From contig UQAR01000012.1 of assembly GCA_900539095.1 (NCBI GenBank), forward strand, positions 1 to 40,793: 40,793 bases of DNA. The letters are read 5' to 3'. Each line of letters opens with the position of its first letter. Within the stretch, counting starts at the first letter, position 1. Below the pieces are notes generated by a model, which did not search any database, was not told the origin of the DNA, and saw only the letters and a list, made by a program, of their open reading frames with translations. Shown piece by piece: positions 37,289 to 40,793 of this stretch. The position numbers and the translations under genes are program-made. The DNA comes from an uncultured Ruminococcus sp. (GTDB taxonomy: Bacteria; Bacillota; Clostridia; Oscillospirales; Ruminococcaceae).

Positions 37289-37317
37289 TTAAAAGAATTT
37301 GTACAAAGTGATATAAT
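37289..37317 (+). promoter_or_regulatory. Possible upstream promoter of ptsH
   Basis: TGATATAAT (TATAAT at 37312-37317) is an extended -10; TTAAAA at 37289-37294 is a weak -35 at 17 bp. Confidence 0.5.
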
Positions 37318-37426
37318 GTAAAATTCTATGTTGTGGATTTTGCACAACTTAGTAAGAAAAAGTTGCAAAGTTTAGGGCAGTACGCCAAAAATTGCAGGTT
37401 TTTCACTTGTTTGTCTAAAATTTGCG

Positions 37427-37455
37427 TTGACTAAGCAAAGTTTGTCGAGTATAAT
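37427..37455 (+). promoter_or_regulatory. Main promoter of ptsH
   Basis: TTGACT at 37427-37432, 17-bp spacer, TATAAT at 37450-37455. The leader is about 80 nt and contains an imperfect stem (AAACCCCT with AGGGAGTTT near 37487-37508). Confidence 0.85.
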
Positions 37456-37539
37456 AGATATATCAAATCACCTGAGGGTATCTTGAAAACCCCTTATTTA
37501 GGGAGTTTAACAGCATTATAATGAATGGGAGAGATCAGT

Positions 37540-37812
37540 ATGTTCGTAAAAGACGTAGTAGTACAGAATCAGGTAGGACTTCATGCACGTCCTGCAACAT
37601 TCTTCATCCAGAAGGCAAACGAGTTCAAGTCATCTATCTGGGTAGAGAAGGAAGAGAGAAGAGTAAACGCAAAGAGCCTTCTTGGAATTCTTTCACTTGG
37701 AATCGTAGGCGGCACAACTATCAGGATCATAGCTGACGGTCCGGACGAGGAAGCAGCAGTAAAGGGTCTTGTAGATCTTGTTGACAGCGGTTTTGCTGAG
37801 GGTGCAAGATAA
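37540..37812 (+). CDS. ptsH: Phosphocarrier protein HPr
   Basis: HPr carries phosphate from enzyme I to sugar-specific PTS enzymes and regulates carbon use. The 90-residue product has the active site GLHARPA with His15 and Ser46 in AKSLLGILSLG, so both enzyme I and HPr kinase sites are intact; it is not a Crh. ATG at 37540 gives MFVKDVVVQN and has GGGAGAG 6 nt upstream; the ATG at 37525 adds five residues and lacks a site. ptsI is not adjacent. Confidence 0.94.
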   Translation: MFVKDVVVQNQVGLHARPATFFIQKANEFKSSIWVEKEERRVNAKSLLGILSLGIVGGTTIRIIADGPDEEAAVKGLVDLVDSGFAEGAR

Positions 37813-37843
37813 TCGCTCCCTGTTTTTTTTGAATAGAGAAATC

Positions 37844-37877
37844 AAGCGGAATGCCTTTGGGTGTTCCGCTTTTTTTG
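37844..37877 (+). terminator. ptsH terminator
   Basis: AAGCGGAATGCC (37844-37855) pairs with GGTGTTCCGCTT (37860-37871), followed by T7. Confidence 0.85.
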
Positions 37878-37887
37878 CATGATAAAA

Positions 37888-37919
37888 TAAAAATCGTCCT
37901 GCGATATGCTCGTCAGGAC
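37888..37919 (-). terminator. Second minus-strand terminator
   Basis: On the minus strand, GTCCTG (37919-37914) pairs with CAGGAC (37901-37896), followed by a T5 run. Confidence 0.5.
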
Positions 37920-37947
37920 AAAAAAACACCCACAGAAACTGTGGGTG
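37920..37947 (-). terminator. Minus-strand intrinsic terminator
   Basis: A perfect 9-bp stem (37927-37935 with 37939-37947, triloop) is followed on the minus strand by seven T residues. Another T-run of about 13 lies just upstream (about 37949-37962). No minus-strand coding gene precedes it, which suggests a non-coding transcript. Confidence 0.75.
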
Positions 37948-37974
37948 CCAAAAAAAAAAAAATTATAGGGGAGA

Positions 37975-38117
37975 AGCTAGTAGAAATTAATCTACAAGCT
38001 GTATATATGAAGGCTTGGGGTAAAAGCCTACATACCAAAAATCAACTGCCGCTCTCGGAACTTTCCTCGGTGGGTCTTGTCCCTTGCGACAACTATATAA
38101 TACCCTGCCCGTATGTA
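37975..38117 (-). ncRNA. Candidate structured non-coding RNA of unknown family
   Basis: The region between ptsH and rsmE has no good coding frame but dense inverted repeats: TTGTC/GACAA (38077-38081 with 38088-38092), GGCTT/AAGCC (38012-38016 with 38024-38028, outer GTAT/ATAC), AGCT-GTAGA/TCTAC-AGCT (37975-38000), and a possible long-range pair TACATAC/GTATGTA (38029-38035 with 38111-38117). Two minus-strand terminators follow, giving direction. A weak -10 (TATTAT near 38098-38103) could start it. I do not recognise 6S RNA, RNase P RNA, tmRNA or a riboswitch. Strand and ends are uncertain. Confidence 0.35.
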
Positions 38118-38155
38118 CTGCGTATGAAAGTTTTGTGTTAGTTATGTGAACTTTG

Positions 38156-38184
38156 TTGAACAATTTTTGAAGGTGTGGTATACT
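38156..38184 (+). promoter_or_regulatory. Promoter of rsmE
   Basis: TTGAAC at 38156-38161, 17-bp spacer, TATACT at 38179-38184 with an extended -10 (TGGTATACT). Confidence 0.75.
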
Positions 38185-38257
38185 ATACCAAGAGGCGGCG
38201 GAAGTGCCGTGAAACTGCGTAAAATCGGGATTTTAGACGGGAGGTAGTGAGTGGATC

Positions 38258-38989
38258 ATGCCTAGATTTTTTGTTGACAGCGTGTCGGGGGATAAGATAT
38301 CTATTAGAGGCAATGACGCTTATCATATTGGCAGAAGTTTGCGTATGAGGTTGGGCGATGTCATTACGGTCTGTGCGGACAGGGTGGAGTACAGAGCCAA
38401 AATTTTATCCATTTCTGACAAGGAAGTGGTTTGTGATGTGCTTTCGGCGGAGGAGAGTGCTAACGAGCCGACGGTGAATGTGGTGCTTTATCAGGCATTG
38501 CCTAAATCTGACAAAATGGATCTGATAGTACAAAAGGCTGTGGAGCTTGGGGTATACAAGATAGTGCCTGTTATCACGGCGAGGTGCGTTTCAAGACCTG
38601 CGAAAAGCGGATACGAAAAGCGTGTGGAGAGATACAACAAGATAGCTTTGGAGGCTGCAAAACAGTCTGGAAGAGGTTATGTGCCTGAGGTCACGAACTT
38701 CATAAGCTTTGATGAGTGTATCGCTGAGCTGAAAGAGTGCGACGAGAGCTTTATGTGCTACGAAAAGGGCGGCGTTAGTCTGAGCAAGACCGGGCTTTCT
38801 GATGCGGCTGAGGGTGTAAAGACTATCGGACTTTTTATAGGTTGCGAGGGCGGATTTGAAACTCATGAGGCGGAGAGCTGTGGTCTTGCTGGGGTCACGG
38901 TGGTGAGCCTTGGTCCGAGAATATTAAGGTGCGAAACTGCTCCGCTGGCTGCTTTGAGCGTAATAATGAGCCTTACGGGAAATATGTAG
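38258..38989 (+). CDS. rsmE: 16S rRNA (uracil1498-N3)-methyltransferase
   Basis: RsmE methylates U1498 of 16S rRNA. The 243-residue product has an N-terminal PUA-like domain (residues 1 to about 70) and a SPOUT/trefoil-knot domain with QALPKSDKMDLIVQKAVELG, IGCEGGFETHEAE and LGPRILRCETAPLAAL. GGGAGG lies about 12 nt before the ATG, slightly long. It has its own promoter. Confidence 0.95.
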   Translation: MPRFFVDSVSGDKISIRGNDAYHIGRSLRMRLGDVITVCADRVEYRAKILSISDKEVVCDVLSAEESANEPTVNVVLYQALPKSDKMDLIVQKAVELGVYKIVPVITARCVSRPAKSGYEKRVERYNKIALEAAKQSGRGYVPEVTNFISFDECIAELKECDESFMCYEKGGVSLSKTGLSDAAEGVKTIGLFIGCEGGFETHEAESCGLAGVTVVSLGPRILRCETAPLAALSVIMSLTGNM

Positions 38990-39065
38990 CAGTGGTCAAT
39001 TTGCCAAAGTGTGTCATGGATTTTTGAGCAGGTTGTATAAAATATCAGTATTTTTTGTAAACGTC

Positions 39066-39094
39066 TTGATTTTTTATAACAAATATGATATACT
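39066..39094 (+). promoter_or_regulatory. Promoter of the small acidic protein gene
   Basis: TTGATT at 39066-39071, 17-bp spacer, TATACT at 39089-39094 with an extended -10 (TGATATACT). Confidence 0.75.
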
Positions 39095-39149
39095 GTAAAT
39101 AATCTGGACGGAGTTCAGAGTGGAATATTCAGAAAAGGAGCGATTGACC

Positions 39150-39470
39150 ATGGCTAGTGGATTGAAAGTTATAGCTGCACTCGGTGCTGTTGCTGCCGGA
39201 GCTGCTGCTATTTTTGCATTTAAAAAGCACAAGGAGCTGGAGAATTACGATTACGAAGACCTCGATGAGGATTTCGACGATTGCTGCGGTTGCGACGAGT
39301 GTTCAGAAGAGGCTGCTGCTGACGAGGCAGAGGCTGCTGAGAAATCTGAGGAGAAGGCTGAAGAGCCGGCAGAGGACGAGGCTGACGCTGAGGGTGCTGA
39401 AGAAGACGTTGACGTTGAGGTTCAGCTCGATGCTGTCGAAGAGCCTGTTGAGGACGTTGACAAGGAATAA
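39150..39470 (+). CDS. Small N-terminally anchored acidic protein
   Basis: A 106-residue protein of unknown function. A hydrophobic helix (residues about 5-23, LKVIAALGAVAAGAAAIFAF) is followed by KKHK, a Cys cluster (CCGCDEC, about 44-50) and a tail made almost wholly of Glu, Asp and Ala (about 51-106). This overall form resembles YtxH-like anchored proteins, but homology is not clear. ATG at 39150 has AAGGAG 9 nt upstream. It is monocistronic with a promoter and terminator. Confidence 0.75.
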   Translation: MASGLKVIAALGAVAAGAAAIFAFKKHKELENYDYEDLDEDFDDCCGCDECSEEAAADEAEAAEKSEEKAEEPAEDEADAEGAEEDVDVEVQLDAVEEPVEDVDKE

Positions 39471-39495
39471 GCAAGACTTATTTATGAAAAGCAAA

Positions 39496-39527
39496 AAGGA
39501 CAAGCCATTGCGGTTTGTCCTTTTTTT
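39496..39527 (+). terminator. Terminator of the acidic protein gene
   Basis: AAGGACAA and TTGTCCTT pair around a short inner stem (about 39496-39522) and run into T7. Confidence 0.85.
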
Positions 39528-39556
39528 ATTTGTAGATACTATTTGTGCCATTTGTA

Positions 39557-39576
39557 TGGGCGAACAGTGTTCGCCT
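39557..39576. repeat. Palindromic intergenic repeat, family B copy 2
   Basis: GGGCGAAC (39558-39565) pairs with GTTCGCC (39569-39575). It is similar to the element at 28379-28397. Confidence 0.5.
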
Positions 39577-39671
39577 GTTACTTTGATATTTCTTTTGACA
39601 TTCTTTGCAGAAATATTGCCGGTATTCAATAACGTGCAGAACAATTATGACGTTTGCACTTCGAGCAGAAT

Positions 39672-39690
39672 GTCGAGGACGCCGTCCCCC
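39672..39690. repeat. Palindromic intergenic repeat, family A copy 2
   Basis: The 17 bases at 39672-39688 are identical to 8734-8750. This copy lacks the leading GGGAC half. It lies just after carD. Confidence 0.55.
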
Positions 39691-39706
39691 TACACTGTAT
39701 ATGTGT

Positions 39707-40210
39707 TTACGCTTTGCTCAGGCGTGTTTCGATAAAGTTGAAAACTTCGTCCTGCGATATGCCAAGCACGGCTGAAAACTCGTCAAAAAGCAGATTTTCC
39801 GCATTTTTGAAAAAGCGTTCATCTGTGGAATGAAGATGTCTGCCTCTTGCAAGAAGGTGCTTTTGTCTGAGATACAGCGTTCTTACAAGCTGTGCAAGGC
39901 GTTTTCTGTCGCCGCTTTCGATTATCTCTGAATAAAGCTCGGCACGCTCGCTGCTGCTTTCTTTCCAAAGCGAGTTCTCTTCCGGCATTTCTTTTATTAT
40001 CTCCTCTATCTCGTCGCCTGTGAGAAGAGGTTTGAACTTTGTTTTAAGCTCGTCATTATCCAGCGGCACATACAAGGTGGAGTTGGACTGGTGGACGGGC
40101 TTTAGCACTATGTAGCGTTTTTTCTGACCCTTGACGGTCTGTTCGCACTCGCCCTCGACTTTACAAACTCCTGTTGCTGCATATGATATGACGTCGCCTT
40201 TTTTTAGCAT
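39707..40210 (-). CDS. CarD/CdnL-family RNA polymerase-binding regulator
   Basis: The 167-residue protein begins with the CarD/TRCF RNA-polymerase-interacting domain (MLKKGDVISYAATGVCKVE, then YIVLKPVHQSNSTLYVPLDN). A helical C-terminal domain with RAELYSEIIESGDRKRLAQL follows, as in CarD proteins that stabilise open promoter complexes. ATG at 40210 has AAGGAG 8 nt upstream; the longer frame starts before the predicted transcript. Confidence 0.9.
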   Translation of the reverse strand: MLKKGDVISYAATGVCKVEGECEQTVKGQKKRYIVLKPVHQSNSTLYVPLDNDELKTKFKPLLTGDEIEEIIKEMPEENSLWKESSSERAELYSEIIESGDRKRLAQLVRTLYLRQKHLLARGRHLHSTDERFFKNAENLLFDEFSAVLGISQDEVFNFIETRLSKA

Positions 40211-40268
40211 TTTTAACGCTCCTTCCGCATTAAATCGTGAATACAACTTTATTTTGTTTCTTATATAC

Positions 40269-40298
40269 ATTATAACACGTTTTTTCTAAAAATGTCAT
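40269..40298 (-). promoter_or_regulatory. Promoter of carD
   Basis: On the minus strand, ATGACA (40298-40293), 18-bp spacer, TATAAT (40274-40269) with an extended -10 TGT. Confidence 0.7.
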
Positions 40299-40359
40299 AG
40301 GCAATTTTAACAAATCCTATGGGGCAGGGAATTGTATAAATGTGTATGAAATGGGTTGC

Positions 40360-40390
40360 AAAAAAGCGGAAAGAGATGTTCTTTCCGCTT
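40360..40390 (-). terminator. Terminator of the xre gene
   Basis: AAGCGGAAAG (minus strand 40390-40381) pairs with CTTTCCGCTT (40373-40364), followed by T6. It begins at the stop codon. Confidence 0.85.
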
Positions 40391-40611
40391 TACATATCTT
40401 TATAGTAGGTCTTGTTTTTGGTTAGTCCCAGAAGATAGTCTACATTTGTTTTGTGATATTCAGCTAGGGCTATGAGGATATCCGTGGGAATATCACGCTG
40501 TCCTAGTTCGTAGTTGCTGTAAGCTTGCTGTGAGCAATGGAGTATTTTTGCCATATCGTTTTGTTTAAGGTCTGCATCTTCTCGCATATCTCGTATTCTT
40601 TTAAAAACCAT
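40390..40611 (-). CDS. Xre-family HTH transcriptional regulator
   Basis: A 73-residue protein that is almost entirely a Cro/C1-type helix-turn-helix: FKRIRDMREDADLKQNDMAK, recognition helix region CSQQAYSNYELGQRDIP, then ILIALAEYHKTNVDYLLGL. I chose ATG at 40611 with GGAG 8 nt upstream; the ATG 12 bp earlier abuts its site. Two palindromes in front of it and a divergent promoter suggest it represses itself and the gene to the right of the window (inference). Confidence 0.88.
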   Translation of the reverse strand: MVFKRIRDMREDADLKQNDMAKILHCSQQAYSNYELGQRDIPTDILIALAEYHKTNVDYLLGLTKNKTYYKDM

Positions 40612-40655
40612 GCGGCACTCCATTCCTTTCTGATAGTCTATATTTAATATATCAT

Positions 40656-40670
40656 ACAACATTATGTTGT
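40656..40670. promoter_or_regulatory. Putative Xre operator 1
   Basis: The 15-bp perfect palindrome ACAACATTATGTTGT is centred at 40663, about 45 bp upstream of the xre start codon. Confidence 0.65.
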
Positions 40671-40681
40671 GTTTTTCTTAC

Positions 40682-40695
40682 TACATTATGTTGTA
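40682..40695. promoter_or_regulatory. Putative Xre operator 2
   Basis: TACATTATGTTGTA is a near copy of operator 1, offset by 24 bp. A further half site, ATGTTGTA, is at 40772-40779. Confidence 0.6.
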
Positions 40696-40754
40696 AAAGC
40701 CCTATGGCTGTTTGTGAAAAATTAACAAAGTATTTATAAATACCAAAGATTTTG

Positions 40755-40783
40755 TTGACTTGTATAAAAAAATGTTGTAAAAT
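40755..40783 (+). promoter_or_regulatory. Divergent promoter leading out of the window
   Basis: TTGACT at 40755-40760, 17-bp spacer, TAAAAT at 40778-40783. The operator half site ATGTTGTA overlaps the -10. The driven gene is outside the window. Confidence 0.6.
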
Positions 40784-40793
40784 AAATTCATTA

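Noticed and set aside
37920..38117. 6S RNA, RNase P RNA or tmRNA
   Set aside because: No paired ends as in 6S, too short for RNase P despite a GAGGAAAG-like string, and none of the tmRNA end sequences.
37851..38141. 96-codon plus-strand frame after ptsH
   Set aside because: It spans the ptsH terminator, an A13 run and several hairpins; no ribosome binding site and no resemblance to known proteins.
39184..39735. Long alternative frame over the acidic protein gene
   Set aside because: Leu/Arg-rich shadow of a repetitive acidic coding sequence.

Overview
The window looks like a chromosomal segment of a Gram-positive anaerobe of class Clostridia, most likely a Ruminococcus-like member of the Oscillospiraceae/Ruminococcaceae. 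The evidence is the protein sequences (Firmicutes-type rpoB/rpoC, FtsE-FtsX beside coiled-coil M23 hydrolases, the Asp23-FakA pair, CarD, HPr with both His15 and Ser46), purine-rich ribosome binding sites, many near-consensus TTGACA-17-TATAAT promoters, several TTG starts and short palindromic intergenic repeats. I see no insertion sequence, prophage or CRISPR array. Species assignment is inference.

Layout. 1-8167: rpoB-rpoC, transcribed from its own consensus promoter rather than behind rplJL, with a strong hairpin between the genes and a terminator after them. 8176-10284: an ECF sigma factor with an ECF-type promoter, followed by its probable membrane anti-sigma factor; this module sits between rpoC and the str genes. 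10348-14997: rpsL-rpsG-fusA, then tuf from its own promoter. 15041-16741: a CPBP-like membrane protein and tadA, converging on recR. 16743-19571 (minus): SRP RNA, dnaX, ebfC, recR. 19668-21042 (minus): an orphan CheY and a protein combining MshEN-like repeats with a CheX-like domain, behind a compact structured leader. 21111-21478: tRNA-Leu(CAA) followed by four terminator-like hairpins. 21515-23519: pepF. 23594-26759 (minus): a small Cys-rich protein, fakA, asp23, and separately a HAD phosphatase. 26814-29127: uracil permease and upp. 29202-35192 (minus): a PucR/CdaR-type regulator, ftsE, ftsX and two paralogous coiled-coil M23 hydrolases. 35440-37255: rimM, a membrane-tethered sigma-region-2-like protein, trmD. 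37289-37877: ptsH. 37888-38117: a probable minus-strand structured RNA. 38156-39527: rsmE and a small acidic membrane protein. 39707-40783: carD and an Xre repressor with palindromic operators facing a divergent promoter that leaves the window.

Most genes serve transcription, translation, protein targeting, DNA repair and envelope growth. FtsEX and the M23 proteins probably form one septal or elongation hydrolase system; uraA and upp form a uracil salvage unit; Asp23 and FakA match the Bacillus yloU-yloV arrangement.

The least explained items are: the CheY plus MshEN/CheX-like pair with its three-way-junction leader; the sigma-like transmembrane protein between rimM and trmD; the minus-strand RNA near 38000; the tandem terminator-like array after tRNA-Leu; the long rpsL-rpsG spacer; and the Xre operator region at the right edge.
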